A stretch of DNA of 64,000 nt from Polaromonas naphthalenivorans CJ2 (GTDB lineage Bacteria > Pseudomonadota > Gammaproteobacteria > Burkholderiales > Burkholderiaceae_C): NCBI RefSeq assembly GCF_000015505.1, contig NC_008757.1, forward strand, positions 186,001 to 250,000, given 5' to 3'. The notes beneath the pieces are model-generated. The model saw only the letters and a list, made by a program, of their open reading frames with translations. It was not told where the DNA came from and ran no database searches. The first letter of the stretch is position 1. Each line of letters starts with the position of its first letter. Shown here one piece after another: positions 25,715-33,389 of the stretch. Both the position numbers and the translations under genes were made by a program.

Positions 25715-26023
25715 ATAAAAAAGACGCGAAATTTATTTTTTTTGTCGAGTTCCAAAAATGTCAATCAAAGTGGCATAGTAGCGACTGCATCCCAGATGCC
25801 GCTGCTTTTGCAGCATGAAACAAATTTCAGATATATTCTGAACGACTATAACTAGCGCGCATGCGCGAACGTCGATTCACCATCCTCTGGTGCATTCAAC
25901 GTGAATCAAAAAAAGCGCATTCGAGCGCCACGGGCAGAGCTTTTCTCATCAAGCCCTGCTACAAATCTGCGCTGCTTAGGCATTCGCGCACAGTTGTAGG
26001 AACCTCTCACACTTTTGATCCAG
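25715..26023. other. Non-coding stretch
   Basis: A/T-rich sequence with no convincing gene. A segment at 25870-25905 has GTCGATTCACC and GGTG/CACGTTGAATC-like complementary parts. Its right end runs into the leader of the 29-residue membrane peptide gene. Confidence 0.4.
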
Positions 26024-26109
26024 TTGTTTTTCCTGTTTTGTTTAACAGGAAAACCCATTGGTTTTGCCTTTCTTAACTCGCTAAGTTATTTAGCACGAAA
26101 GGTAGTGTC
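26024..26109 (+). promoter_or_regulatory. Tandem-hairpin leader of a 29-codon gene
   Basis: Stem 2 GTTTTTCCTGTT/AACAGGAAAAC (26026-26054); CTTTCTTAAC; stem 3 GCTAA/TTAGC (26080-26094 region); GAAAGG, ten bases before ATG 26110. Stem 1 is weak here. Confidence 0.6.
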
Positions 26110-26199
26110 ATGTTCACTCTCAACAAAGAAGGTGTAATTTGGTTTGCAATTAGCGTGACAAGCGTTGTTGCAACGCTAATTCAGCTCAACTTCGCGTAG
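26110..26199 (+). CDS. 29-residue predicted single-pass membrane peptide
   Basis: ATG 26110 to TAG 26199 encodes MFTLNKEGVIWFAISVTSVV plus nine more residues ending QLNFA. Most of it is one hydrophobic helix after a short charged start. It sits behind a full leader with a GAAAGG Shine-Dalgarno at good spacing, which is the main reason to believe it. The next frame starts at 26201, two bases on. Too short for family assignment. Confidence 0.5.
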   Translation: MFTLNKEGVIWFAISVTSVVATLIQLNFA

Positions 26200-26200
26200 T

Positions 26201-26485
26201 GTGATGCGCAGCGAAGAGCTGGTGGTAGGCGTCAGCCTGTCATTCAAAGAAATCCCAGACGATGAGAATCTTGTCTTTTGTTTTAACAGGCTTGAACTCG
26301 CGCAAATCATTGCATCTGTCGGGCTTCCTTTTATCGAGTGCTCCGGCGCTTTGGTCAAGGGTTTCGGCGGGTATCTCGAAACAATCTGGATTTGCCGGGA
26401 TCGGCGTGCTTTTGACCTGGACGCCACGTATGAATTGGTGAAGTACAAGGGGCAGTGCATTCATGCCAGTGAATTGAAATTCTAA
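26201..26485 (+). CDS. Small unknown protein
   Basis: A 94-residue frame from GTG 26201 (ATG 26204 is the next codon), MMRSEELVVGVSLSFKEIPD..., ending IHASELKF. It begins right after the stop of the 29-residue peptide, so the two are probably translated from one mRNA. Mixed acidic/hydrophobic composition with NRLELAQIIASVGLPF as a likely helix. No family recognised. Confidence 0.5.
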   Translation: MMRSEELVVGVSLSFKEIPDDENLVFCFNRLELAQIIASVGLPFIECSGALVKGFGGYLETIWICRDRRAFDLDATYELVKYKGQCIHASELKF

Positions 26486-26495
26486 AAAATTTGAA

Positions 26496-26578
26496 TTTTC
26501 CTTCGGGAGTTTTTTTTTGTTAAGTTTGAACAAAAAAAGCTTCTGGCTTATTTCTTTTAAACTACGTCGCTATGACGA
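26496..26578 (+). promoter_or_regulatory. Tandem-hairpin leader, stem-3 twin of the 42880 leader
   Basis: Small TCCTTCGGGA stem 1; stem 2 CTTTTTTTTGT/ACAAAAAAAGC; then CTTTTAAACTACG, stem 3 GTC/GAC and GAATGAAGGAA. The 27 bases ending in GAATGAAGGAA also occur, almost unchanged, at 42957-42983. Confidence 0.65.
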
Positions 26579-26791
26579 ATGAAGGAAGATTTAATTAACC
26601 CCATCTATGTTTTGCTCGGTGCGATCTTCATTGCATTACTGGCTATTGTGATTGGAGCTCTGTTGCAAAATGGCTATGAAAAGTACAAGACTTTGCGTCT
26701 TGCGAGCCGAAAGAGAAAGTCATATGAAATGGTCATACTCAAAAGTCTGTCACCTGTAGTTGACATTACCAATCAACTCTGGAAATTATGA
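26579..26791 (+). CDS. Small membrane protein
   Basis: A 70-residue frame beginning MKEDLINPIYVLLGAIFIAL, with one strongly hydrophobic helix (residues 8-30) and a basic tail (KTLRLASRKRKSYEM). The ATG overlaps the position of the leader's AAGGAA Shine-Dalgarno (its twin leader at 42880 places the start 14 bases later), so the true start could be a non-ATG codon just downstream. Function unknown. Confidence 0.45.
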   Translation: MKEDLINPIYVLLGAIFIALLAIVIGALLQNGYEKYKTLRLASRKRKSYEMVILKSLSPVVDITNQLWKL

Positions 26792-26821
26792 TTCGGTAAT
26801 TAAATACCATTAAAAAATGAA

Positions 26822-26923
26822 TGCTCCTTCTGGGGCTTTCTTTTGCCACCAAGTAAAAGAAAGCCCCATCAGGGCAACACCTTTTTTAACTCGGCCCAAG
26901 TTGGCTAAAGAAAGGTATTTTTT
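26822..26923 (+). promoter_or_regulatory. Tandem-hairpin leader of the DUF932 gene
   Basis: Stem 1 GCTCC/GGGGC; stem 2 GGGGCTTTCTTTT/AAAAGAAAGCCCC; CCTTTTTTAAC; stem 3 GCC/GGC with a CAAGTT loop; AAAGAAAGG eleven bases before ATG 26924. The best-preserved example of the whole architecture. Confidence 0.75.
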
Positions 26924-27877
26924 ATGGCTCACCAACTTTCGTTTACCGGTGGTTTGGCAGATATGGCTTACGCAGGACAGGTGCCTTGGCACGGCCTGGG
27001 TCAGAAAGTCGAAGCAGACGCATCCATTGAAGAGTGGATGGCACAAGCCAACATGGAATGGGAAATTAAGAATTCACCCGTCATGTACCAGAATGGAGAG
27101 ATGCACGAGGCTCCGGAATATCGGGTTCTCTACCGCAGCGATACCAATGCGCATTTGTCGGTGGTCTCCGACCGCTACAAGGTGGTGCAACCAAAGCAGA
27201 TGATGGAATTTTTCCGTTCCCTAGTGGATGCGGAAGGTTTTACCATTGAGACGCTGGGTTCGCTCAAAGGCGGTCGCCGCATCTGGGCATTGGCCAAGAC
27301 CAACATCGAGGACACGATTCGCGGTGGTGACCTTATCAAAGGCTACCTGCTGCTTATCACGTCGTGCGACGGAAGCTTGGCAACGACTGCCAAGTTCATC
27401 TCGACCAGGGTTGTTTGCTGGAATACGCAAGCTATTGCCCTTGGCGAAGCCGGCCAGGAAGTAAGGGTGCGTCACAACACCACCTTCGATGCCAACGCTG
27501 TCAAAGGCCAGATGGGGTTGATCGGCCGTGTCGCCTTTAACGGGTTCATTGACCGCATGCGCAATCTGGCATCGGTCAATCTCAGCACGCACGATGCGAA
27601 ATCAGCCTTGGGCTTGATTTTGCCGGCGCCAACAGGTGCAAAGGAACTTGAAGAGACGAAGGGCTTTCGCAAGATTCTGGACTTGTTCCAGGGTGGGGCG
27701 ATGGGCTCGAACCTGCCTGGGGTGGCCGGTACTGCCTGGGGATTTCTTAACGCAGTCACCGAGTACACCGACCACCACATCCGTGCACGCACGACGGAAA
27801 ACCGCCTCGACTCGGCCTGGTTCGGCGCCGGGGCGAATCTGAAAGCGACGGCAGAAGAAGTTCTTCTGACACTGTAA
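26924..27877 (+). CDS. DUF932 (phage/plasmid-like) protein
   Basis: A 317-residue protein with PWHGLGQKVEADASIEEWM near residue 27, VVSDRYKVVQPKQMMEFFRS around 78 and a C-terminal AVTEYTDHHIRARTTENRL, the conserved blocks of DUF932, a family frequent on plasmids and phages with unknown biochemical role. Length is typical. It has its own complete leader and is followed by a strong terminator. Confidence 0.85.
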   Translation: MAHQLSFTGGLADMAYAGQVPWHGLGQKVEADASIEEWMAQANMEWEIKNSPVMYQNGEMHEAPEYRVLYRSDTNAHLSVVSDRYKVVQPKQMMEFFRSLVDAEGFTIETLGSLKGGRRIWALAKTNIEDTIRGGDLIKGYLLLITSCDGSLATTAKFISTRVVCWNTQAIALGEAGQEVRVRHNTTFDANAVKGQMGLIGRVAFNGFIDRMRNLASVNLSTHDAKSALGLILPAPTGAKELEETKGFRKILDLFQGGAMGSNLPGVAGTAWGFLNAVTEYTDHHIRARTTENRLDSAWFGAGANLKATAEEVLLTL

Positions 27878-27936
27878 ATCCGGAACGCAATCCACCGGTT
27901 TTGTCGGGGGAAAGAAACCTTTTATCAACCACAAGA

Positions 27937-27968
27937 AGCCACATTCAATTTTGAGTGTGGCTTTTTTT
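27937..27968 (+). terminator. Intrinsic terminator after the DUF932 gene
   Basis: AGCCACATTCAA/TTGAGTGTGGCT (12-bp stem) followed by seven T residues, 20 bases before the sliding-clamp start; ATTAACTTCAGGAAA follows and provides the next ribosome binding site. Confidence 0.8.
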
Positions 27969-27988
27969 ATTAACTTCAGGAAAAAATA

Positions 27989-29089
27989 ATGAACATCAGT
28001 ACCACTATTGGCGCTCTCAAACATGCCCTCCAAAATGTTTTGAAAGCCATCCATACCAAGCAAATCACTGCTGAGTTTTGCAATGGCCAGCTCCATATTC
28101 ATGCTTGCGCAAATGGAGCACATGCAAAAGCACTCGTTCCATCAACAGGTACTCTGCCAAATTTGGTGTTTCAGCTGACTGCCAAGCTGGTGTTGAACAT
28201 CATCAACAATTGCGCGACTGAAACCAAATGCAGCATCAGCCAGGACAAGGAGGACTTGCGGCTTTCCTTCGGCGGCGCCCGCATCAAGTTGACACGCTAC
28301 ACAGAGAAGGAGGTGGATTTTTTCAAGTGGAATTCAAAAGATGAACACAATGAAGCGATTGGGCACTTCGAATCGCAAAATCTCCGCAAGGCGATCATGT
28401 CTGTGTCACGCTTTTACAGCGATGACGATCAGCGGTATCAACTACGTGGTGTGTACTTCCAAAGTATCCAGGGCCGACTGGTCCTCGCTGCCACGAACGG
28501 CACGCGCCTGGCAGAAAAAATAACCAACTTGGTGGTTCGTGATTTCAGGCCCATGATCATCGGCGGAGAGTACGTTGAAGCGTTGGTGAGCATCATCAAG
28601 AATGATGAAGAAGACGTCGAGATTTCGATTCGTGGTGGAAATGACGCAACTGCGGTTATTTTCTCTACGCGCAATTTCAGCATCAAATGCCCATTGATCG
28701 GTGGTGCCTATCCCTCGTACCGTTCCATCATTCCGGCTTCAGACCATCATGTTCAGGTTAACGCAGCAGCATTGATCGCTGCACTGGACAGAATGGAAGC
28801 GGTATCTGGAAATTTCGTACATCTCAATTTCTCAAATGAAATTGTGACTGTCGAGACTCCAGACAACGATAGCAGTGAGCAGATTCAAGCTGAGGGCGAT
28901 GACTTCACTCTCAGTCTGGCTATCCAGCCAAAGCTCTTGGCTATTTCACTTGCAGCCGTCACCACGGAAAAGGTTTTGATTGCTGTGTGTTTGGCCAATG
29001 GCAATACTTCTTTTTTGACTATCAAAAATACGGAGATACAAGATGGCTGGCTCGCGCTGGTCTCTCCTATCAAGAGGTCCAAAAATTGA
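27989..29089 (+). CDS. dnaN: DNA polymerase III beta sliding clamp homologue
   Basis: A 366-residue protein with the three-domain layout of DnaN. Recognisable blocks are NTIxG-like start (STTIGALKHALQNVLKAI), QYQLRGVYF-type strand (RYQLRGVYFQS, about 150), LAATNGTRLAEK (about 165), IGGAYPSYRSIIP (about 235) and a C-terminal hydrophobic strand. The usual terminal M-x-M-R-L ending is replaced by VSPIKRSKN. It diverges from chromosomal clamps, so it is probably a plasmid-specific clamp that recruits element-encoded replication or repair enzymes. AGGAAA precedes the ATG. Confidence 0.85.
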   Translation: MNISTTIGALKHALQNVLKAIHTKQITAEFCNGQLHIHACANGAHAKALVPSTGTLPNLVFQLTAKLVLNIINNCATETKCSISQDKEDLRLSFGGARIKLTRYTEKEVDFFKWNSKDEHNEAIGHFESQNLRKAIMSVSRFYSDDDQRYQLRGVYFQSIQGRLVLAATNGTRLAEKITNLVVRDFRPMIIGGEYVEALVSIIKNDEEDVEISIRGGNDATAVIFSTRNFSIKCPLIGGAYPSYRSIIPASDHHVQVNAAALIAALDRMEAVSGNFVHLNFSNEIVTVETPDNDSSEQIQAEGDDFTLSLAIQPKLLAISLAAVTTEKVLIAVCLANGNTSFLTIKNTEIQDGWLALVSPIKRSKN

Positions 29090-29109
29090 ATTAACCGGAA
29101 TCAATCGTC

Positions 29110-29204
29110 AAGGCCCCTCAAGGGGCTTTGCTATGCCATCCCAAGGCATAGCAAAGCCTGAAGTTTTTAAGCGCTGTGTATTCAGCAAAACTTCAAAGGG
29201 AAAT
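29110..29204 (+). promoter_or_regulatory. Tandem-hairpin leader
   Basis: Stem 1 GCCCCT/AGGGGC; stem 2 GGCTTTGCTATGCC/GGCATAGCAAAGCC (14 bp); GTTTTTAAGC replaces the usual tract; stem 3 GCTG/CAGC; AAAGGGA before ATG 29205. Confidence 0.7.
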
Positions 29205-29753
29205 ATGGCTTCCGACATTAAAAAATCTTCAGAATACTTTCTTCCATCAAACTTATATTTGGAGTGGCAAGGTTGCGAGCTTGAGGACTTTGTACCTGCA
29301 GCCCGGCAACGATTGGTAATGCAGGCGCATGAAGCTGCAGTAGTTGCAGGCCACTTTTACACTAACGACGTGAAAGGCTTTGCTGCCGATTTTCTCGCCG
29401 TCAGCCAAGACCTCAGACTTCTCAATAAACACAAGGTTCATGGGGGCGATGTGGGCTACGATATTTACTATGCAGGCAAGGCTGTCAATGCAGCAAAGCA
29501 CTGGAAAGCAATTTCGGAAGTAAACCAGGCACTCCAGCCTAAGGTCGGGATGCCATTGGGGACACTTCGCATCAGTTTCAAGCGAACGACAAACGGCGTG
29601 ATTACCAAAATCAACGGCCATGCGCTTGTCATCATTGGCAAGCGAGGACACGAGGTATGCACATTTGCCTGCGATGTGCTGCAGTTGCAAAACGCCTCTG
29701 TCAACGCATTTGACAAAGGTTGGCGCCAAAGCCCGTTGGTCAAAACCGCCTAG
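29205..29753 (+). CDS. Unknown protein
   Basis: A 182-residue protein beginning MASDIKKSSEYFLPSNLYLE. Central segments are FAADFLAVSQDLRLLNKHKV and GMPLGTLRISFKRTTNGVIT. The start at 29205 follows AAAGGGA; the open frame runs upstream through the leader and the 3' end of the clamp gene, which I take as chance. No family recognised; a terminator follows directly. Confidence 0.6.
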   Translation: MASDIKKSSEYFLPSNLYLEWQGCELEDFVPAARQRLVMQAHEAAVVAGHFYTNDVKGFAADFLAVSQDLRLLNKHKVHGGDVGYDIYYAGKAVNAAKHWKAISEVNQALQPKVGMPLGTLRISFKRTTNGVITKINGHALVIIGKRGHEVCTFACDVLQLQNASVNAFDKGWRQSPLVKTA

Positions 29754-29770
29754 CAGTTTGCGTGACTGAT

Positions 29771-29795
29771 AACCCCCTCGGGGGTTTATTTTTCA
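29771..29795 (+). terminator. Intrinsic terminator
   Basis: AACCCCCTCGGGGGTT followed by TATTTTT, about 15 bases after the stop at 29753. Confidence 0.8.
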
Positions 29796-29839
29796 AGCTT
29801 GCTTGAATCAAAACGCTGTTGTGTTGTCGCCGACCGAAA

Positions 29840-29859
29840 TTTGACCATCTGGTCAATAT
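29840..29859. promoter_or_regulatory. Palindromic operator-like site TTGAC-N6-GTCAA, copy 2
   Basis: TTTGACCATCTGGTCAATAT; same as 10209-10228 except two positions. It lies in the 273-base gap upstream of the 475-residue gene, a suitable place for an operator. Confidence 0.45.
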
Positions 29860-30026
29860 TCAATCGGCGCCAACACGCTGTTGTTCAGACGTTGTTTCCG
29901 CGTGCGGCAACAAGGTGTGAGCGTCGCTCATGTCACCTTCTATCGCTGCACCTGTAGCACGAAGGTCGCCGCCGATTTCCGGTGCGACAACCTTTTACGG
30001 AAAATTTCCGTAGTTGGAGTTTTGAC

Positions 30027-31454
30027 ATGCCAAGTATCATCAGTGACAAAGTAAAGGCCCGCAGCAACAGCAGCCGCAGTCTCCCGGTTTCCGGACACAT
30101 CCGTTCAGGAACCCAGGCACTTATCAAAAGTGCAGCAGAAGCCGTGGGCGCAAAAGAGCTTTACAAAAAGGCAGCTTCGGGTGCGATGTCATTCAAAGAC
30201 GCCGAAAAAGCGATTCTGGAGAAAAACCCAGCGTTGAGAAAAGCATTCACGCCGAAAAACACGCAGTATTTCAGCTTGTACGCGCATGAAACGGAAGGGG
30301 GACAAGCCTCGGTGGACAACATCATGCAGCGGTATTGCGAGGTGGTTGAAGGTGATCCTGTGCCTCGCCTGTACCAAATTCCAGTGGTGTTTCCTCCAAC
30401 GCCGGCTGGTGTGGAAGGTTTCTTCAAGTCGGAATACAGCATGGCTGTCGGGGCCATCAAGTACCGCAGTGAGTATGGCGATGACGGCATTCGGCGCTGC
30501 GTCTATCTCAAGCCGATAGACCTCAAGGAACAAGCCCAACGCAAGAAATTCCTGCGTCGGGAGCCCACAATCCGCAAGGACTGTGATCCAAGTTCCTGCG
30601 ATGAGTTCGGCTCAGGCGCCTGCAAGTTTCGGGGCCGCATTCACTTCTACATTCCTGGCGTGATCGGTTCAGGCACTTTTGTGTTTGAAACCGGTAGTGC
30701 CAATGCGTGTGAAGACATTTTTCTGCGGCTTGAAGACCTGCAGCGAAGCGTGCGTGGGGGGCTTCCAAGCTTTGATCCCAATGGAAATCCTGTGTTCTTT
30801 TTAACGAAGGAGCGCAAGAAAGTCTCCTATGTGGAAGCAGGGGTTGAAAAAAGCGGCATGCAATGGGTTCCAGTGCTCCAAACGACGCTGATCAAAAGCA
30901 GCATCTTGCTGCTTGAGGAAAAAGAGCGTTTACAGCTCGCGCCACCGGCAGCTGTTCCAAAGTCGCCTTCGGCGCCTGCGGGATGGCTGGGTGCTTCATT
31001 TGGGCAGTCTGTGCAAGAGGATGTTGTCGATGGCTCTGGCTCGGACGACAAACTGGCGCCAAAATCAAAAACCGATGCAGAAAAAGCACTTTGGGAATTG
31101 AATGCCCTTAATGAAGTACACAAATTGCCCATTGCTGAATACGGCGAAGCAAAGTATGGGGAAAATTGGCATTGCGGCGATGACGTCCTGGCGCTTCACA
31201 AAGATGTGACCGACATGATTCAATCATTCGGCGGAAACCTCGATGTGGTGCGTATATTTTTACCCCTGATGACATTGCTGCTGGCCAACATGATTCCTGT
31301 GAAGGAATTGGCTTTCCCATACTTCAAGATTTTCTTCGGTGAATTCAAGAAGCGTCATGTGCCGGAGGCAATGGCTCACATATCTGAATTGCTCAAAAGC
31401 GGCTCGGAGTTGGCAATTGCGCACATGAAGGCCAGGTTGCAAATAGCTGCCTGA
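30027..31454 (+). CDS. Large unknown protein with a Cys-rich zinc-type knuckle
   Basis: A 475-residue protein, MPSIISDKVKARSNSSRSL.... The recognisable block is RKDCDPSSCDEFGSGACKFRG followed by RIHFYIPGVIGSGTFVFET (about 190-230): three closely spaced cysteines before a GxIxFxIPG strand, which resembles phage recombination-directionality-factor-like proteins and proteins labelled hydrolase or metal-binding on related plasmids. That similarity is from memory and weak. The C-terminal 150 residues are different and helix-rich. The start follows GGAG at seven bases. Confidence 0.6.
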   Translation: MPSIISDKVKARSNSSRSLPVSGHIRSGTQALIKSAAEAVGAKELYKKAASGAMSFKDAEKAILEKNPALRKAFTPKNTQYFSLYAHETEGGQASVDNIMQRYCEVVEGDPVPRLYQIPVVFPPTPAGVEGFFKSEYSMAVGAIKYRSEYGDDGIRRCVYLKPIDLKEQAQRKKFLRREPTIRKDCDPSSCDEFGSGACKFRGRIHFYIPGVIGSGTFVFETGSANACEDIFLRLEDLQRSVRGGLPSFDPNGNPVFFLTKERKKVSYVEAGVEKSGMQWVPVLQTTLIKSSILLLEEKERLQLAPPAAVPKSPSAPAGWLGASFGQSVQEDVVDGSGSDDKLAPKSKTDAEKALWELNALNEVHKLPIAEYGEAKYGENWHCGDDVLALHKDVTDMIQSFGGNLDVVRIFLPLMTLLLANMIPVKELAFPYFKIFFGEFKKRHVPEAMAHISELLKSGSELAIAHMKARLQIAA

Positions 31455-31534
31455 CCTTATCAGTGGGCCTGTTCACAAGACAGGCTCACTGAGGTTCTAC
31501 AAAACTATGGATCAATGATCCAACTTCTAAAAAA

Positions 31535-31655
31535 AGCGCCCTGGGCGCTTTTTTTCTGCCCGCTCGAATGCTTTGCTGTGCCGCCAGGTAGATCTAAGCG
31601 CTCAGGTGCTTGAAGTTTTTTTAACACCCTGTATTGGGAAAGAAAGGTTCAAAAA
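31535..31655 (+). promoter_or_regulatory. Leader copy followed by a two-codon frame (orphan)
   Basis: A terminator stem AGCGCCC/GGGCGCT with T7; a stem around TTTGCTGTGC; GTTTTTTTAAC; stem 3 CCC/GGG; AAAGAAAGG; then ATG AAA TAA. The gene it once served is gone; the toxin-antitoxin pair with its own promoter follows. Confidence 0.6.
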
Positions 31656-31705
31656 ATGAAATAAATTTGCCCGTATTAGTGCATCCAGCCGAACGGGTGA
31701 AATTC

Positions 31706-31734
31706 TTGACTTCTATAGTAATTAATGCTACACT
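31706..31734 (+). promoter_or_regulatory. Sigma-70 promoter of the toxin-antitoxin operon
   Basis: -35 TTGACT (31706-31711), 17-base spacer, -10 TACACT (31729-31734). Direct repeats AATTAATGC at 31720-31728 and 31741-31749, exactly 21 bases apart, straddle the -10 box and are the likely antitoxin operator. Confidence 0.75.
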
Positions 31735-31745
31735 TTGGACAATTA

Positions 31746-32144
31746 ATGCATTCTAAGAAAGTATTTAAAACGAAGTCATTTGCCAGATGGGCTAGGAAGT
31801 TGATAAGTGATTCAGAACTTTGCGTTGCTGCTCTTGAAATTGAAAAGAATCTTTACGAAGCAGACTTGGGCGGTGGTGTTTGCAAGAAGCGCATCGCAGT
31901 TCCAGGGCATGGCAAAAGTGGTTCCACTCGTACACTTGTTGCCAAGCGTCATGAAAATGCAATATTTTTTATTGTTGGGAGGTCCAAAAGTGACCCTGGA
32001 GCTGATTTTTCACCTACGGAAGAAACTGTAGCTAAAGCATATGCGGGCCTGCTACAAAAAGCGAGCTTATCAAAATTGAATCAAATGAAGGTGAATGGAG
32101 CCTTAGTGGAGATATGCGATGACAAAGAAAACTGCAAGCGATAG
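31746..32144 (+). CDS. RelE/HigB-family toxin
   Basis: A 132-residue basic protein, MHSKKVFKTKSFARWARKLI.... The GGGVCKKRIAVPGHGKSGSTRTLVA block and the following AIFFIVGRSK strand match the RelE-like (PF06296-type) mRNA-interferase toxins encoded ahead of a XRE antitoxin. I chose ATG 31746, because an upstream ATG at 31725 overlaps the -10 box of the promoter; the mRNA would be nearly leaderless. Its 3' end overlaps the antitoxin gene by 26 bases. Confidence 0.85.
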   Translation: MHSKKVFKTKSFARWARKLISDSELCVAALEIEKNLYEADLGGGVCKKRIAVPGHGKSGSTRTLVAKRHENAIFFIVGRSKSDPGADFSPTEETVAKAYAGLLQKASLSKLNQMKVNGALVEICDDKENCKR

Positions 32145-32451
32145 TCGAGTTCTTCGAGAACTAATGGAATCAACCATCGAGTTAAGCGCGTATGGTCTTG
32201 TATCAAAAACGGATATGGCCCGAATGAAGGCGCTGTGCGAAGTGCCGCCTGAGTATCCACCGGAGCGCGTCGTGTCTATTCGAACTGAAATAGCAAAAAT
32301 GAGTCAAGCCGTTTTTGCCTCGTTACTCAATTTGAGTGTTTCTACAGTTCAAAAGTGGGAGTCTCCTGTGGCGAATCAGCGCCCAAGTGGAAGCTCTGCA
32401 AAATTACTTCATGTGCTAGAAAAGAAGGGAATCGAGGGACTACTCATTTAG
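32119..32451 (+). CDS. XRE-family antitoxin (HigA-like)
   Basis: A 110-residue protein with a C-terminal helix-turn-helix: ISRTEIAKMSQAVFASLLNLSVSTVQKWE-type segment (about 62-92), ending GIEGLLI. It overlaps the toxin gene and is placed second, the toxin-first order usual for HigBA-like pairs. It would neutralise the toxin and bind the AATTAATGC repeats in the promoter to autoregulate. Confidence 0.85.
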   Translation: MTKKTASDSRVLRELMESTIELSAYGLVSKTDMARMKALCEVPPEYPPERVVSIRTEIAKMSQAVFASLLNLSVSTVQKWESPVANQRPSGSSAKLLHVLEKKGIEGLLI

Positions 32452-32487
32452 TCGCTCTGTTGAAGTTAACTCTTTATTTCGGATTAA

Positions 32488-32631
32488 AAGCCTCACATCC
32501 TGCAGCGGGATGCGAGGCTTTTTTTGTGACCTTGATCGTTTTGCTGTGCTTCCAAGCAGACCAAAGCGCTCAATCTTGAATGGCTTGCCCTTTTTATCTA
32601 CCCCCGTTTAGGGAAAGAAAGGGAATTCGAA
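32488..32631 (+). promoter_or_regulatory. Leader copy homologous to the 31535 copy
   Basis: Terminator stem AGCCTC...GAGGCT with T7; stem around TTTTGCTGTGC and the shared AAAGCGCTCA; CCCTTTTTATC; stem 3 CCC/GGG; AAAGAAAGGG before ATG 32632. It aligns with 31535-31655 over most of its length, so the toxin-antitoxin operon is bracketed by direct leader copies. Confidence 0.65.
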
Positions 32632-33051
32632 ATGCTTGTTTTCAAACCAAATCAAGGGGCACCAACAGCAATGCCCATGAACGAAGCGGACCATGCCGCA
32701 CTTGAACTCGCTGCCCAACTACTAGGACAGCCGAGTGTCGCGTTTCATCATCCGCAGTCATTTTTCGATGCATTGGATGCAGAGCTGCTAAGGCAAAAGC
32801 GGCGCATCATGCGACTGCGAAATGATGCCAAAAAGGCCGCGACGCTAATAGAAAAACTCGATATATTGAAGCAAGTCTCGCCAGCAGAGAATGCGCTTCA
32901 TCGCATGCGGCTGTCAATTTTTGATGCGCAGGATGCAATTTGCGAGTGCCTTAAATCTGGCTCGAACGTTGCATTTGATTCTCATGCCGGCTTGTTTCCA
33001 AAAGTGGCTGCTCTTTTGAAAGCTACTTTTACCAACTCAAGTCAACAATAA
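32632..33051 (+). CDS. Unknown helical protein
   Basis: A 139-residue protein beginning MLVFKPNQGAPTAMPMNEAD. The middle (ELLRQKRRIMRLRNDAKKAA) is a basic amphipathic helix and the whole is predicted helical. AAAGAAAGGG lies at good spacing. No family recognised. Confidence 0.6.
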   Translation: MLVFKPNQGAPTAMPMNEADHAALELAAQLLGQPSVAFHHPQSFFDALDAELLRQKRRIMRLRNDAKKAATLIEKLDILKQVSPAENALHRMRLSIFDAQDAICECLKSGSNVAFDSHAGLFPKVAALLKATFTNSSQQ

Positions 33052-33109
33052 CAGTCATGGGCTGATTTGCTGCTTTTCAAATTTACATATTCAGGACAGA
33101 AAGAAAACG

Positions 33110-33250
33110 ATGTACGAATGGAATTTGATCACACTATGGGCCATCCGAAAAATTACGTGGAGAACTGTTGTGTTCGCTTTGCGATCACGGCCTCCTGCAG
33201 TGTGTGGCCGGGGGGGCTCTTACGTTGTTGATCCAGAACTTGACTATTGA
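33110..33250 (+). CDS. Possible 46-residue peptide
   Basis: ATG 33110 after GGACAGAAAGAAAAC opens 46 codons (MYEWNLITLWAIRKITWRTV...) to TGA at 33248-33250. The stop lies within the left arm of the inverted repeat at 33245, so the repeat may have truncated a longer gene. Tryptophan-rich and basic; weak evidence. Confidence 0.3.
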   Translation: MYEWNLITLWAIRKITWRTVVFALRSRPPAVCGRGGSYVVDPELDY

Positions 33251-33337
33251 TCCGGCCCTCGGAAGTTTGAACACTCTTGGCGCGTTGCCGGAGGAGGCCT
33301 GTTGTGACAATTTAAACTTCCAAGGGCCGGATCAATA
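33245..33337. repeat. MITE-like long inverted repeat flanked by TA
   Basis: Arms TTGATCCGGCCCT...GGAAGTTT (33247-33268) and its complement (33314-33335) pair over 22 bases with one mismatch; a 45-base loop separates them and a TA flanks each side. Size, long terminal repeats and TA flanks resemble a miniature element mobilised by an IS630/Tc1-type transposase. Confidence 0.5.
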
Positions 33338-33389
33338 AGTGCGCGACAAGCTCCGTCCTCCCAGGCGTGGCGGGGTCACTAGCGCCACT

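Noticed and set aside
25861..26076. 71-codon open frame
   Set aside because: It spans a leader hairpin and A/T-rich spacer, has no ribosome binding site and an unnatural composition.
29110..29204. Known riboswitch or ribosomal-protein leader
   Set aside because: Stem sequences vary freely among copies and no conserved ligand-binding core is visible.
33245..33337. Integron attC-like site
   Set aside because: The long imperfect hairpin resembles an attC in size, but no GTTRRRY/RYYYAAC core sites flank it and no integrase is present.
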